A stretch of DNA of 47,219 nucleotides from Flemingiibacterium sp045632605 (lineage in GTDB: Bacteria > Bacillota > Clostridia > Oscillospirales > CAG-272). The DNA lies in the NCBI GenBank assembly GCA_045632605.1, contig JAZQXA010000113.1, positions 1 to 47,219 on the forward strand, in the 5' to 3' direction. This document shows, in pieces, positions 17,182 to 25,483 of the stretch. Made by a program: the position numbers and the translations under genes. The notes under the pieces were generated by a model, which searched no databases, was not told the DNA's origin, and worked only from the letters and a program-made list of their open reading frames with translations. Within the stretch, counting starts at the first letter, position 1. Every line of letters starts with the position of its first letter.

Positions 17182-17210
17182 TTGCTAATTCTTTAGTTTT
17201 GTGGTAAAAT
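17182..17210 (+). promoter_or_regulatory. Promoter of the XRE regulator and ispF
   Basis: There is a -35 TTGCTA (17182-17187), a 17-base spacer and a -10 TAAAAT (17205-17210). A GGAAAGGA ribosome binding site follows about 50 bases downstream. Confidence 0.55.
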
Positions 17211-17259
17211 ATAGTGAGAAATATTACCCGACATAATTTTCACCCGGAAAGGATGAATT

Positions 17260-18210
17260 ATGAACCACGATAAATCTGATCAGATATCATCGCAGCTTTC
17301 ACTTTTAGGTGAGCGTATACGAACAATAAGAAAACGTCTTGGAATGACTCAAGCCGAGCTTGCCGACGGGGAAATTACCCGTAATATGCTCAGCCGTATT
17401 GAAAACGGTATCGCACTTCCCTCACTCCCCACACTTTGCGCAATATGTAATAAGCTTGATATTCCTGTTGGGGCGCTGTTTGATGACCTCGATGACTATG
17501 CTGTAAAGCGCCTTTCGGACACGCTGAAAAAGCTTGAGGGCGCAAGAAAGTACTCGCGCGCGATTGAAGCTTACAGAGCCTCAAACATAGACAAGGTGCC
17601 TGATTATGTAAAGGAAATGCTTTGCCGCATCTACATCGCCAGAGCAAGAGAGTTCTATGAAATCGGTAAGCTTACAGATTCACTTAATCTTCTTTCAGAG
17701 GCGGAGCTGCTTTCCGACATTTCCGAAAACAAGCTCTGCCGCGGTAATATATTTCTCTTAAAAACGCTGATAATTTCCTCTGCCGCATCGAAGGAAACAT
17801 ATACTTCTGAAACGCCATCCGACAGCGAACGGCTGAAGCAGATAATTTTCGATAACAACGATATGGCAATATATCTTTATTGCCGCATGAAGCTGTCAGA
17901 TATTGCTGCAATGCCGTATTCACAGCCGCATGAAAGTGCAGCACCGCTTCGTGCGGAGCTTGATCCGATAATTGGCAGTCTATCAGACGGACTTTTCAAA
18001 GCACACATTGTTGCCAAGCTCGATATGCTTGGTGCCGATTATCTTGCCGCCAAGTCAAAGCTTACTGCACTTGTTAATTCGGATATGGCGCCGTCAATGC
18101 TTTATGACATTTATTCTGACATTGAATTCTGCAGTAAATGCTGCGGCGACTTTGAAAATGCTTATAAATACTCTAATCTTCGAATTGAACTCTTAAAGAA
18201 GATAAATTAA
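17260..18210 (+). CDS. XRE family regulator with TPR-like C-terminal domain
   Basis: This is a 316-residue regulator. Residues about 14-70 are an XRE/Cro-type helix-turn-helix: LGERIRTIRKRLGMTQAEL, ITRNMLSRIENGIALPSLPTL and LDIPVGALF. The remaining 240 residues are alpha-helical with TPR-like repeats (AREFYEIGKLTDSLNLLSEAEL; CGDFENAYKYSNLRIELLKKI). This is the layout of RRNPP-type or RapA-like peptide-responsive regulators, though no partner peptide gene is visible. It is only 10 bases ahead of ispF, so the two share a transcript. The ligand and targets are unknown. Confidence 0.85.
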   Translation: MNHDKSDQISSQLSLLGERIRTIRKRLGMTQAELADGEITRNMLSRIENGIALPSLPTLCAICNKLDIPVGALFDDLDDYAVKRLSDTLKKLEGARKYSRAIEAYRASNIDKVPDYVKEMLCRIYIARAREFYEIGKLTDSLNLLSEAELLSDISENKLCRGNIFLLKTLIISSAASKETYTSETPSDSERLKQIIFDNNDMAIYLYCRMKLSDIAAMPYSQPHESAAPLRAELDPIIGSLSDGLFKAHIVAKLDMLGADYLAAKSKLTALVNSDMAPSMLYDIYSDIEFCSKCCGDFENAYKYSNLRIELLKKIN

Positions 18211-18220
18211 GGAGAACACT

Positions 18221-18700
18221 ATGCTTCGTATCGGACAAGGTTATGATGTTCACCGTCTGACAGCCGGACGCAAACTTATACTCGGCGGTGTTGAAATCGA
18301 ACACGAAACCGGGCTTCTCGGACATTCGGATGCGGATGTCCTTACACACGCAATAATGGATGCGCTTCTCGGTGCAGCGGCGCTCGGAGATATCGGAAAA
18401 ATGTTCCCAGATACCGACGAAAATTATCGCGGCGCTGACAGCTTGAAGCTTGCCGAAGCAGTTTCGCGGCGTTTAGCTGAAGACGGATATAAGATAATCA
18501 ATGTCGATTCAACCGTAATTGCACAGAAACCGAAGCTTGCACCATACATTAATGCAATGCGGAAAAATATTGCCGATGCACTCGGACTCGATATCACAGC
18601 CGTGAGCGTAAAAGCAACCACCGAGGAAAAGCTCGGTTTTACAGGAAGCTGTGAAGGTATCGCAGCACAGGCGATTGCAATGATTGAAAAGAACACATAA
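18221..18700 (+). CDS. ispF: 2-C-methyl-D-erythritol 2,4-cyclodiphosphate synthase
   Basis: This 159-residue enzyme of the MEP isoprenoid pathway makes the cyclic diphosphate intermediate with release of CMP. The metal site is GYDVHRL (Asp9, His11), then LLGHSDADVLTHAIMDALLGA holds the third metal His and the signature. DIGKMFPDTDENYRGADS and KATTEEKLGFTGSCEGIAAQA match the family closely. Its normal partner ispD is not adjacent; the upstream neighbour is an XRE-type regulator. Confidence 0.96.
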   Translation: MLRIGQGYDVHRLTAGRKLILGGVEIEHETGLLGHSDADVLTHAIMDALLGAAALGDIGKMFPDTDENYRGADSLKLAEAVSRRLAEDGYKIINVDSTVIAQKPKLAPYINAMRKNIADALGLDITAVSVKATTEEKLGFTGSCEGIAAQAIAMIEKNT

Positions 18701-18906
18701 AAACGGCGCCGCATATGCGGCAGCGCACAAGACGGAAAACGACGGGAAAATCACTTCAGATCCTTATTTTTAAACATCTCAACCGTCGCCTTACCGTCTG
18801 AGCCTTTGCTCTTTAATATAATATGGTCAATATTCGCGGTTGGTGAAAGACAGCCGTGCGGCTTTTAAAGCCTAAACATATATTTTTGAAAGGAAAACAA
18901 ACTATT
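18701..18906. other. Gap between ispF and rpe with short coding-like remnant
   Basis: This 206-base gap holds a hairpin-forming GCCGCATATGCGGC (18708-18721) without a T-run. On the minus strand, 18751-18864 is an open frame that reads IDHIILKSKGSDGKATVEMF near its end and has a stop on both sides and no start codon. It may be a gene remnant or chance. A 4-bp hairpin, AGCC/GGCT, with a short T-run is at about 18852-18866. No promoter for rpe was clear. Confidence 0.3.
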
Positions 18907-19557
18907 ATGATTAAAATTTCCCCTTCTCTTTTAGCTGCTGATTTTTCAAAGCTTGATACTTGTATTTCCCGTATTGAGGATTCAGCGGATATGCTCCACT
19001 TGGATGTCATGGACGGAATGTTCGTTCCGAACATCAGCTTCGGTCCCGGACTCATCTCCGATATCCGAAAGACATCCGGTCTTATTTTTGATGTACATCT
19101 CATGATTACAAATCCGATGCGTTACATCGCTGAATTTGCAAAGGCAGGCGCTGATATTATCACAATTCACTATGAGAGCTGTGACAATCAGATTGAGGTT
19201 CTCAAAGCAATCCGTGAGCTTGGCGTAAAGCCGTCCATTTCGATAAAGCCGGCAACTCCGGCATTCATCCTTGAGCCTCTGCTCGAATATGTTGACATGG
19301 TGCTCGTTATGACGGTTGAACCGGGATTTGGCGGACAGTCTTTCATCCCCGAAACCATGGAAAGTGTACGCACTCTCTCGCAGATGATTGCCGCTTGTGG
19401 ACGTAATATCGACATCGAGGTTGACGGCGGAATCACCGCAGGTACAATCCGTACCGCATACGATGCAGGTGCAAATGTTTTCGTTGCAGGTTCCTCTGTA
19501 TTCAAGGCTGCTGACCCGGCAGCTTCGATAAAAGAACTTCGTTCTGTTTGTGAGTAA
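18907..19557 (+). CDS. rpe: Ribulose-phosphate 3-epimerase
   Basis: This 216-residue TIM-barrel enzyme interconverts ribulose 5-phosphate and xylulose 5-phosphate. Family motifs are complete: ISPSLLAADFSKL, MLHLDVMDGMFVPNISFGP (metal and catalytic Asp), DVHLMI, VMTVEPGFGGQSFIPE and IEVDGGI (second catalytic Asp), and VFVAGSSVFK for phosphate binding. The ATG at 18907 gives the normal N-terminus; GAAAGGA is about 14 bases upstream, a little far. A longer frame starting at 18856 adds residues foreign to the family. Confidence 0.94.
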   Translation: MIKISPSLLAADFSKLDTCISRIEDSADMLHLDVMDGMFVPNISFGPGLISDIRKTSGLIFDVHLMITNPMRYIAEFAKAGADIITIHYESCDNQIEVLKAIRELGVKPSISIKPATPAFILEPLLEYVDMVLVMTVEPGFGGQSFIPETMESVRTLSQMIAACGRNIDIEVDGGITAGTIRTAYDAGANVFVAGSSVFKAADPAASIKELRSVCE

Positions 19558-19570
19558 AATCAATTTTCCA

Positions 19571-19602
19571 AACGCACTCGTTTATAGCGAGTGCGTTTTT
19601 CT
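19571..19602 (+). terminator. Terminator after rpe
   Basis: A 10-bp perfect stem (AACGCACTCG/CGAGTGCGTT) is followed by T-rich sequence. Confidence 0.85.
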
Positions 19603-19664
19603 TTTCTGTTCCATCACCCGAAGCACCGCCGCCGCATATTTTAATAAAGAAAGGAGGTGAAAAA

Positions 19665-19886
19665 ATGTCTCACGGTGCACGCATTGCCGTCAGCTCCGTG
19701 ACCTATGCGATACAGGCTCGTGAAATACTCGCAAAGTACGGTATTACAGCTGAAATTGTCCGTCTGCACCCAACCGAAACACCAAACGGATGTGCTTTCG
19801 GACTGCAGATACCGTCGCGAAATGTTTCCGAAGCCGCTTCTCTGCTAACTAAAGCCGAGATAAAATTCACAAAAATTCAGCGCTGA
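19665..19886 (+). CDS. DUF3343 small protein (putative Se/S carrier-like)
   Basis: This is a 73-residue protein of the DUF3343 family, described in Pfam as a putative selenium/sulfur carrier-like protein. The conserved pattern is AREILAKYGITAEIVRLHPTE followed by NGCAFGLQIP with Cys43, the likely acceptor. AAAGGAGGTG precedes the ATG. It is the first gene of a two-gene set with a class-V aminotransferase-fold cysteine desulfurase. This supports sulfur (or selenium) handover from the desulfurase to Cys43; that step is inference from context. Confidence 0.78.
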   Translation: MSHGARIAVSSVTYAIQAREILAKYGITAEIVRLHPTETPNGCAFGLQIPSRNVSEAASLLTKAEIKFTKIQR

Positions 19887-19908
19887 CGGCGCGGTAATAA
19901 AGAGGAAA

Positions 19909-19936
19909 TCCGTCGGGCGGTCAAACGTCCGACGGT
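19909..19936 (+). other. Strong hairpin between DUF3343 and desulfurase genes
   Basis: A 10-bp stem (CCGTCGGGCG/CGTCCGACGG, one G-U pair) encloses a 6-base loop. It lies between the DUF3343 stop codon and the desulfurase ATG and lacks a T-run. The next gene has only a weak ribosome binding site, so the hairpin could set the ratio of the two products. Confidence 0.45.
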
Positions 19937-19947
19937 ACAGAATAATA

Positions 19948-21072
19948 ATGATATATTTCGATAATGCCGCCACAACTTACCCAAAACCGCCGCAGGTTAT
20001 CCGTGCTGTAAGCACATCAATGAAAACCTTCGGTAACCCCGGGCGCGGTGCTCATGCCCTTGCAATGCGTGCGGCAAAGGAAATTTACGATTGCCGCAAA
20101 GCGGCAGCAGAGCTTTTCAATGCCGCTCCCGAGCGTGTAATCATCACATTCGGGGCAACTCATTCCCTCAACATGGCAATTGGAGCACACAAATACCGCG
20201 AGGGAGCAATTATTATAAGCGACCTCGAACACAATTCCGTAATGCGCCCGGCACTTGCAAGCGGCAAAGAGGTGCGGATTTTCAGTTCTGCACTGCATAT
20301 GCATGGTGATGACCGTACAGCGGCGATTTTAGCTTCGATTGATTCGCTTTCGCAGGGTGCATCCGTGCTTGTTACAACTGCCGTTTCTAATGTATGCGGT
20401 GCTTCTCTGCCAATTTCGGACATCGGCGCATATTGCCGCAAAAGAGGAATACTGTTTATTGTTGATGCGGCTCAGGCAGGCGGTACACACGACATAAACA
20501 TGGTGCGCGATTGTATTGATATACTCTGTCTGCCGGGTCACAAAGGCTTATACGGCACTATGGGATGCGGACTTATGATACTCGGCAAAAATGTGGAATT
20601 ACCGCCGTTTATGTTTGGTGGAAGCGGTGTTGATTCGCGCTCGAAAACAATGCCCGAGCTGCCGCCCGAAAGATATGAAGCCGGAACACTTCCGCTTCCC
20701 TCGATTTCGGGACTCCGACATGGGATTGAGTTTGTAAAAGCACAATCTCCTGCCGCAATTTTGGAACACGAAAAACAACTTGCCGCCGCAATGAAGCAAG
20801 GACTTGACAACAGGCGTGTGCGCATTTTTCTTCCGGACTGTGAAAGCGGAATCGTGCTTTTTAATATTGACGGCTTTGCCGCAGAAGAAGTCGCGGAATT
20901 TCTTGACAGGCATGGAATTTGCACACGCGCAGGTCTTCACTGCTCACCGCTCGCACACGATACACTTGGCAGTGACGGAGCAGTCCGAGTCAGCTTTGGC
21001 ATATACAACACAGAGGATGAAGTCAGGGAGTTTTGCAAAAAAATACGGATATTGTGTAAAAGCCGTAAATAA
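19948..21072 (+). CDS. Cysteine desulfurase family PLP enzyme
   Basis: This 374-residue class V aminotransferase-fold enzyme has the cysteine desulfurase signature. YFDNAATTYPKP opens the protein, ATHSLNMAI and LEHNSVMRP line the cofactor pocket, and VDAAQAGG carries the PLP Asp. The PLP Lys199 lies in LPGHKG, and the catalytic Cys332 in RAGLHCSPLAH. It removes sulfur from cysteine as a persulfide on Cys332. This subgroup (RAGLHCAPLAH type) is distinct from IscS/SufS, and the adjacent DUF3343 protein is the likely acceptor. No strong Shine-Dalgarno is seen before the ATG. Confidence 0.9.
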   Translation: MIYFDNAATTYPKPPQVIRAVSTSMKTFGNPGRGAHALAMRAAKEIYDCRKAAAELFNAAPERVIITFGATHSLNMAIGAHKYREGAIIISDLEHNSVMRPALASGKEVRIFSSALHMHGDDRTAAILASIDSLSQGASVLVTTAVSNVCGASLPISDIGAYCRKRGILFIVDAAQAGGTHDINMVRDCIDILCLPGHKGLYGTMGCGLMILGKNVELPPFMFGGSGVDSRSKTMPELPPERYEAGTLPLPSISGLRHGIEFVKAQSPAAILEHEKQLAAAMKQGLDNRRVRIFLPDCESGIVLFNIDGFAAEEVAEFLDRHGICTRAGLHCSPLAHDTLGSDGAVRVSFGIYNTEDEVREFCKKIRILCKSRK

Positions 21073-21080
21073 GTGACAAT

Positions 21081-21101
21081 GCGCGCCGCATAACGGCGCG
21101 C
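21081..21101 (+). terminator. Hairpin after the cysteine desulfurase gene
   Basis: A perfect 8-bp stem (GCGCGCCG/CGGCGCGC) is followed by AAAATTATT, a weak T-tract. It is probably a terminator. Confidence 0.6.
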
Positions 21102-21149
21102 AAAATTATTGCATTATTGCGAAATTAATTCAGGTACAGTGTTATCATC

Positions 21150-21178
21150 TTGACAAAATAACATATTTGCTGTATACT
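21150..21178 (+). promoter_or_regulatory. Promoter of the alpha-galactosidase gene
   Basis: There is a -35 TTGACA (21150-21155), a 17-base spacer and a -10 TATACT (21173-21178). The leader is short before GGAGGAG. Confidence 0.72.
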
Positions 21179-21213
21179 AATGTTGTAGTAAATTTCCATG
21201 GAGGAGAAACAAA

Positions 21214-23247
21214 ATGCAAATAAAATTTAAATGCCTTACCTTCGAAATAGCGGACGGAAAAGTATCGATTCGCCGTTTCGGAAAGACTGAAAGCAAAATC
21301 AACGGTAATTTTGTTGAAGTACAGATTGCCGGTGAAAATAAAATGAACCACATGGGCGCAAAAATGGCAAATTCATCCGAGGGTGTACGCCTTTCTTACG
21401 TAAGTCATGAGCTCGGGGGAAACTCCATTTCGATAACACAGCGTTCAGAGCTTATTAAAGCTAAAACCACTTTTGAATCTCTCGCTGACGCGAATGCCGT
21501 CCGTGTTTACACTGAAATTACAAACATTTCCAACGAAGCAGTTACGCTCGAAGAGGTATCCGCTTTTGTTCTCCCCGGAATCGGAGATGATATTGGAAAT
21601 GTTGAGGGACTTTATTACACACGCTTTGTTCAGAGTCACCACACCGAATGTCAGCCGAAACGTCTGTCTTTTGCCGACCTCGGATTTCATTCTGACCCCA
21701 AACAGCCTGAGTCGCAGAAGCGTATCTCCTGCTCTAACGTCGGAAGCTGGTCCACAAAAGAAGAACTTCCGCAAGGCATCATTGAAGATGCAAACAAAAA
21801 CAGTTTCATAATGTTCCAGATTGAATCGAACAACTCGTGGTATTACGAAATTTCCGACCGCGACAAGGAGTTTTACCTTTGGCTCGGCGGCGCGAATCTT
21901 CCGTTCGGCTCATGGAGCAAATCACTTAACAAGGGCGAAACATACCGCACCCCGAATGTTGCCGTTGCAGTTTCCGACAGCTTAAACGGTGTTCTCGGAG
22001 AGATGACAAAATACCGTCGTGCTATCTGCGGACTCGCCGAGGCCGACAAAGCTCTTCCGACAATTTTTAACGAATATATGCACCTCTCATGGGACAGTCC
22101 TACAGAGGAAAATACCGCAATTTATGCTCCTGTACTTGCAAAAACCGGCGTTGAATATTACGTTATCGACTGCGGTTGGCACAACGAAGAACCGGGCGAC
22201 CAGGTATATCCTTATGTCGGTCAATGGAAGGAAAGCCATGCTCGCTTTCCCAAAGGCGTACGGGCAACTACCGATTTTATCCGTTCACTCGGCATGAAAG
22301 CAGGCCTTTGGATTGAACCCGAGGTCGTTGGTATTCACTGCAAGGAAATGCTTGATTATTACGGTGATGATTGCTTTATAAAGCGTTACGGTAAAAAAAT
22401 TGCAGTAAAGAACCGTTATTTTCTCGATTACCGTCATCCGAAAGTAATCGACTATATGAGCGAAACAATTCGCCGCATGGTTGAAGACTACGGCGCAGAT
22501 TACATAAAATTCGACTACAACCGCGACATGGGAGTTGGCACTGACGTTGACTGCCTGACCCCCGGAGAAGGACTCGAGCTCTGCTCTGCGGCGTTCCTTG
22601 ATTGGTTTGACGAAATGAGAAAGCGATTCCCGAATGTCGTATTCGAGGGATGTGCTTCCGGCGGCATGAGAATGGATTACCGCACTCTTTCCTCGTTTTC
22701 GCTTATCTCCACCTCTGACCAGACCAATTACTTACAGTATCCATATATCGCCGGAAACATCCTTTCTGCGGTAATTCCCGAGCAGGCGGCTGTTTGGAGC
22801 TATCCCGTTGGAGAATGTACCAAAGAAGAAATAAATGACGACCAGATAGTCATGAACATGATAAACAGCTTCCTCGGAAGAATGCATCTTGCGAGCCATC
22901 TCGAATGGATGAATGAACATCAGCTCGGACTTGTCCGTGAGGGAGTCGAATACTACAATTCAATTTCACCGTACAAGCATAATGCGCTTCCCTATCTGCC
23001 ATGCGGCTTTACCGGATTCGGAGATGAAAAGGTCGTATCCGGCTTTAAGAGCGGAAACAAAATATTCCTTGCTGTATGGACTCTGACCGACAAAACGGAC
23101 ATCGACATCACGCTTGACGATAAAATCAGTAATGTCAAGCTCGCATATCCGCTTATTCCGAATGCCGAATATAGCGCATCCGCAAACAAGCTCTCGATTA
23201 AATTCCACCGCGGACGCACTGCCGCATTCTTTGAGATTGACTGCTAA
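21214..23247 (+). CDS. Alpha-galactosidase, glycoside hydrolase family 36
   Basis: This 677-residue cytoplasmic enzyme cleaves terminal alpha-galactosides such as raffinose-family sugars. An N-terminal beta-sandwich domain is followed by a TIM barrel from about residue 290: EYYVIDCGWH, then GLWIEPEVVG. The nucleophile is Asp434 in DYIKFDYNRD and the acid/base Asp502 is in STSDQTNYL. VVFEGCASGGMRMD is the conserved loop between them. A C-terminal beta domain ends the protein. There is no signal peptide. It stands alone with its own promoter; no transporter for its substrate is next to it. Confidence 0.92.
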   Translation: MQIKFKCLTFEIADGKVSIRRFGKTESKINGNFVEVQIAGENKMNHMGAKMANSSEGVRLSYVSHELGGNSISITQRSELIKAKTTFESLADANAVRVYTEITNISNEAVTLEEVSAFVLPGIGDDIGNVEGLYYTRFVQSHHTECQPKRLSFADLGFHSDPKQPESQKRISCSNVGSWSTKEELPQGIIEDANKNSFIMFQIESNNSWYYEISDRDKEFYLWLGGANLPFGSWSKSLNKGETYRTPNVAVAVSDSLNGVLGEMTKYRRAICGLAEADKALPTIFNEYMHLSWDSPTEENTAIYAPVLAKTGVEYYVIDCGWHNEEPGDQVYPYVGQWKESHARFPKGVRATTDFIRSLGMKAGLWIEPEVVGIHCKEMLDYYGDDCFIKRYGKKIAVKNRYFLDYRHPKVIDYMSETIRRMVEDYGADYIKFDYNRDMGVGTDVDCLTPGEGLELCSAAFLDWFDEMRKRFPNVVFEGCASGGMRMDYRTLSSFSLISTSDQTNYLQYPYIAGNILSAVIPEQAAVWSYPVGECTKEEINDDQIVMNMINSFLGRMHLASHLEWMNEHQLGLVREGVEYYNSISPYKHNALPYLPCGFTGFGDEKVVSGFKSGNKIFLAVWTLTDKTDIDITLDDKISNVKLAYPLIPNAEYSASANKLSIKFHRGRTAAFFEIDC

Positions 23248-23258
23248 CAAAACATACA

Positions 23259-23292
23259 AGCACCCGATACATAAAAATATCGGGTGCTGATT
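23259..23292. terminator. Shared terminator, alpha-galactosidase and RNA methyltransferase
   Basis: An 11-bp perfect stem (AGCACCCGATA/TATCGGGTGCT) sits between convergent genes, with a T-run on the plus side. Confidence 0.82.
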
Positions 23293-23293
23293 T

Positions 23294-24418
23294 TTATTTA
23301 TTCTTGAAATACTGAAAATATCCGCATTTTATCATGCCGTTATAGAGTGTTCTCACCTTATCGGCACGCTTTCCGTACAATCTCTCAAAATCAGGAACAG
23401 AGGTTAGTATATAAATCTGCCACGGTGCAAGACGTGAGAAACAGCGTCCCATATTACGGTACAATGCTTCAATTTCTTTTGCATCCGAAAGTCTTTCGCC
23501 GTACGGTGGATTGCAGACAATTGTTGCACGTCTTTCAGCTTTGACAATCTGCGTTGCATCACGCTCAAAGCATTTAATATGTGCTCCCATGTCAGCACGC
23601 TTTATATTGGCACGCGCCAAATCGACCATGTGTGGGTCAATGTCGCTCGCATATACTTCAAAATCTGTCTTGCTGCGGAAGCTCTCTGCTTCCTCGCGTG
23701 CATCCCTCCAAATTTTTTCGGGGATATCGTAAAATTCCTCTGCCGCAAAGCTGCGACCAAGTCCCGGAGCCGTGCCGGTCATCATCATTGCAGCTTCAAT
23801 CGCAATTGTACCCGATCCGCAGAATGGATCCCACAGCAATACCTCATCACGCGGACGCGAGAGTTTGACCATCGCCGCCGCCAAAGTTTCACGAAGCGGA
23901 GCAACACCTGCCGCAGGACGGTAACCTCGCTTATGGAGTGCGATTCCCGATGTGTCAATCATCAGCGTTGCAATATCCTTTAAAATGAAAAATTCAACCT
24001 GATATTTAACGCCTTCTTCTTTGAACCATGAAACTCCGTATTCTCCCGACAACCGGTCAACTATCGCTTTTTTAACGATACTCTGACAGTCCGGAATACT
24101 TGTGAGGGCAGATTTTATACTGTGTCCCTTTACGGGAAACGCATCATCCTCAGCTATCCACATTTCCCACGGCAATGAGTTTGTTCCGTCAAATAAATCG
24201 GTAAATGTAGCCGCCCTGAAGCTGCCCATTTTAATGTAAAGTCGCTCTGCAAAACGCAGATTTATATTACAGCGTGCAATCGCCGCCATATCGCCGCGAA
24301 ATGTTACACGACCGTCTATTGTTTCTATACGCTCGTAACCGAGGGCATCAATCTCCTCGCCGAGCAATGCCTCAAGCCCGAAAAGGCAGGTGGCAACGTA
24401 TTCATATGTTGTCGTCAT
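23294..24418 (-). CDS. THUMP-domain rRNA N2-guanine methyltransferase (RlmL/YpsC-like)
   Basis: This 374-residue protein has an N-terminal ferredoxin-like/THUMP region (EYVATCLFGLEALLGEEI ... INLRFAERLYIKMG ... MIDTSGIALHKRGYR). A Rossmann methyltransferase domain follows, with DPFCGSGTIAIEAA for SAM binding, EVYASDIDPHMV for the ribose and IVCNPPYGERL as the catalytic NPPY motif. The family methylates guanine N2 in 23S rRNA (RlmL in E. coli; YpsC in Bacillus). The site here is inferred from homology. It has its own promoter. Confidence 0.9.
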   Translation of the reverse strand: MTTTYEYVATCLFGLEALLGEEIDALGYERIETIDGRVTFRGDMAAIARCNINLRFAERLYIKMGSFRAATFTDLFDGTNSLPWEMWIAEDDAFPVKGHSIKSALTSIPDCQSIVKKAIVDRLSGEYGVSWFKEEGVKYQVEFFILKDIATLMIDTSGIALHKRGYRPAAGVAPLRETLAAAMVKLSRPRDEVLLWDPFCGSGTIAIEAAMMMTGTAPGLGRSFAAEEFYDIPEKIWRDAREEAESFRSKTDFEVYASDIDPHMVDLARANIKRADMGAHIKCFERDATQIVKAERRATIVCNPPYGERLSDAKEIEALYRNMGRCFSRLAPWQIYILTSVPDFERLYGKRADKVRTLYNGMIKCGYFQYFKNK

Positions 24419-24449
24419 TGTTATCCTCCGTGGATTATTTTACTATAAT

Positions 24450-24478
24450 ATTATCGCATATTTTAAGCCGGTTGTCAA
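24450..24478 (-). promoter_or_regulatory. Promoter of the RNA methyltransferase gene
   Basis: On the minus strand there is a -35 TTGACA (24473-24478), a 17-base spacer and a -10 GATAAT (24450-24455). Confidence 0.65.
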
Positions 24479-24483
24479 GAAGA

Positions 24484-24527
24484 AAAAACAGCAATCACAT
24501 ACTCTAATACATGATTACTGTTTTTTT
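24484..24527 (-). terminator. Terminator overlapping the end of the PocR-AraC gene
   Basis: A 10-bp stem (ACAGTAATCA/TGATTGCTGT on the minus strand, one mismatch) is followed by TTTTTTCTT. The upstream arm overlaps the last codons and stop codon of the regulator gene. Confidence 0.6.
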
Positions 24528-25294
24528 CTGTACTGAATCGGGGACATCGCCATATTCTTTTTAAAAAGTCGCGAGAAATATGTGTAGTTCTGTATGCCGA
24601 CAGATTCGGCAATACTTGTCACGCTGTCGTGGCTTTCACGGAGAAGTACCGCCGCCTTATTGATTCGCCGTCTGGTTATATATTCATTCACCGTACAGCC
24701 GAAATAATTGTGAAAAGCTTTATAGAGCGAATTTCGCGAAACATACAGATAGTTGCAAAGATTTGTTATCGAAAGGTCAGAAGCGAGATTTTTGTCGATA
24801 TACTCAAGCGCTCTTACAATAATGTCATCACAGTCAACATCTATTGCATTTTCGAAAATAATATTTGATATCAGATTTATAAGGCTGTTATACTGTTCCT
24901 CTGTGAGTGTACTCATCATCGAATATTGCTGTACCGGAAATGGCGGTGGCTCACTGTTTTCAAAGTTCGGCCTTATGCGTCCTATCATAAATATTCCAAC
25001 AACGCTGTGATTCTTTATTACCGGGACTGCCGTATCAAGAAGACCGGCATGGCAAATATGCGCTACAGGCTTTTTTTCTTTTTTACATTTCATTACTAAA
25101 TCGAGGTCAGAACAGATGCAGCGTGCACGTCCCTGCGGCGTCGATTGAACCATTGAACAGATATCGTCGTTTTCCCTCCTGCGGAGATATATGTATATAT
25201 TACTCATATCGAGAAGCCCCATGCTGAGTCCGGTAAGTCCGTAAAGACTGTCCACAATATCTTTAATTTTTTCAACGTCATACCTGATATTCAT
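24515..25294 (-). CDS. PocR sensor-domain AraC family regulator
   Basis: This is a 259-residue regulator. The N-terminal 150 residues form a PocR sensory domain with its conserved cysteines: ARCICSDLDLVMKC, then HICHAGLLDTAVPV and VGIFMIGRIRP. The C-terminal 100 residues carry an AraC-type double helix-turn-helix (SDLSITNLCNYLYVSRNSLYKAFHNYF; SVTSIAESVGIQNYTYFSRLFKKNMAMSPIQYR). PocR domains are predicted to bind small ligands such as 1,2-propanediol derivatives. It is divergent from a DMT transporter across a 189-base gap, so that transporter is its likely target. A GGGAGGTG precedes the ATG. Confidence 0.9.
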   Translation of the reverse strand: MNIRYDVEKIKDIVDSLYGLTGLSMGLLDMSNIYIYLRRRENDDICSMVQSTPQGRARCICSDLDLVMKCKKEKKPVAHICHAGLLDTAVPVIKNHSVVGIFMIGRIRPNFENSEPPPFPVQQYSMMSTLTEEQYNSLINLISNIIFENAIDVDCDDIIVRALEYIDKNLASDLSITNLCNYLYVSRNSLYKAFHNYFGCTVNEYITRRRINKAAVLLRESHDSVTSIAESVGIQNYTYFSRLFKKNMAMSPIQYRKKQ

Positions 25295-25318
25295 CGCATA
25301 TTCACCTCCCTTTGGATA

Positions 25319-25347
25319 ATCATACTATAAAAAATCAGAAATGTCAA
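25319..25347 (-). promoter_or_regulatory. Promoter of the PocR-AraC gene
   Basis: On the minus strand there is a -35 TTGACA (25342-25347), a 17-base spacer and a -10 TATGAT (25319-25324). Confidence 0.65.
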
Positions 25348-25410
25348 GATGTTTTTTGTTTATTTGTATTCCGGGGGAAGATAATGCAAAAAATAAGGAC
25401 GATTTGTCTA

Positions 25411-25439
25411 TTGTAAAATCCTGTAAGTCATGATATAAT
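25411..25439 (+). promoter_or_regulatory. Promoter of the DMT transporter gene
   Basis: There is a -35 TTGTAA (25411-25416), a 17-base spacer and a perfect -10 TATAAT (25434-25439). The AGGAG ribosome binding site follows closely. Confidence 0.6.
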
Positions 25440-25483
25440 ACAGGATGTAAGTATATAGCATTTTAGAAAATCAGGAGAAAAAT

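Noticed and set aside
19884..19965. UGA at the end of the DUF3343 gene followed by a strong hairpin, as in a selenocysteine (SECIS) site
   Set aside because: The frame beyond the TGA is open only for about 25 codons, the hairpin starts 22 bases after the TGA, farther than in bacterial SECIS elements, and the DUF3343 protein is already of normal length.
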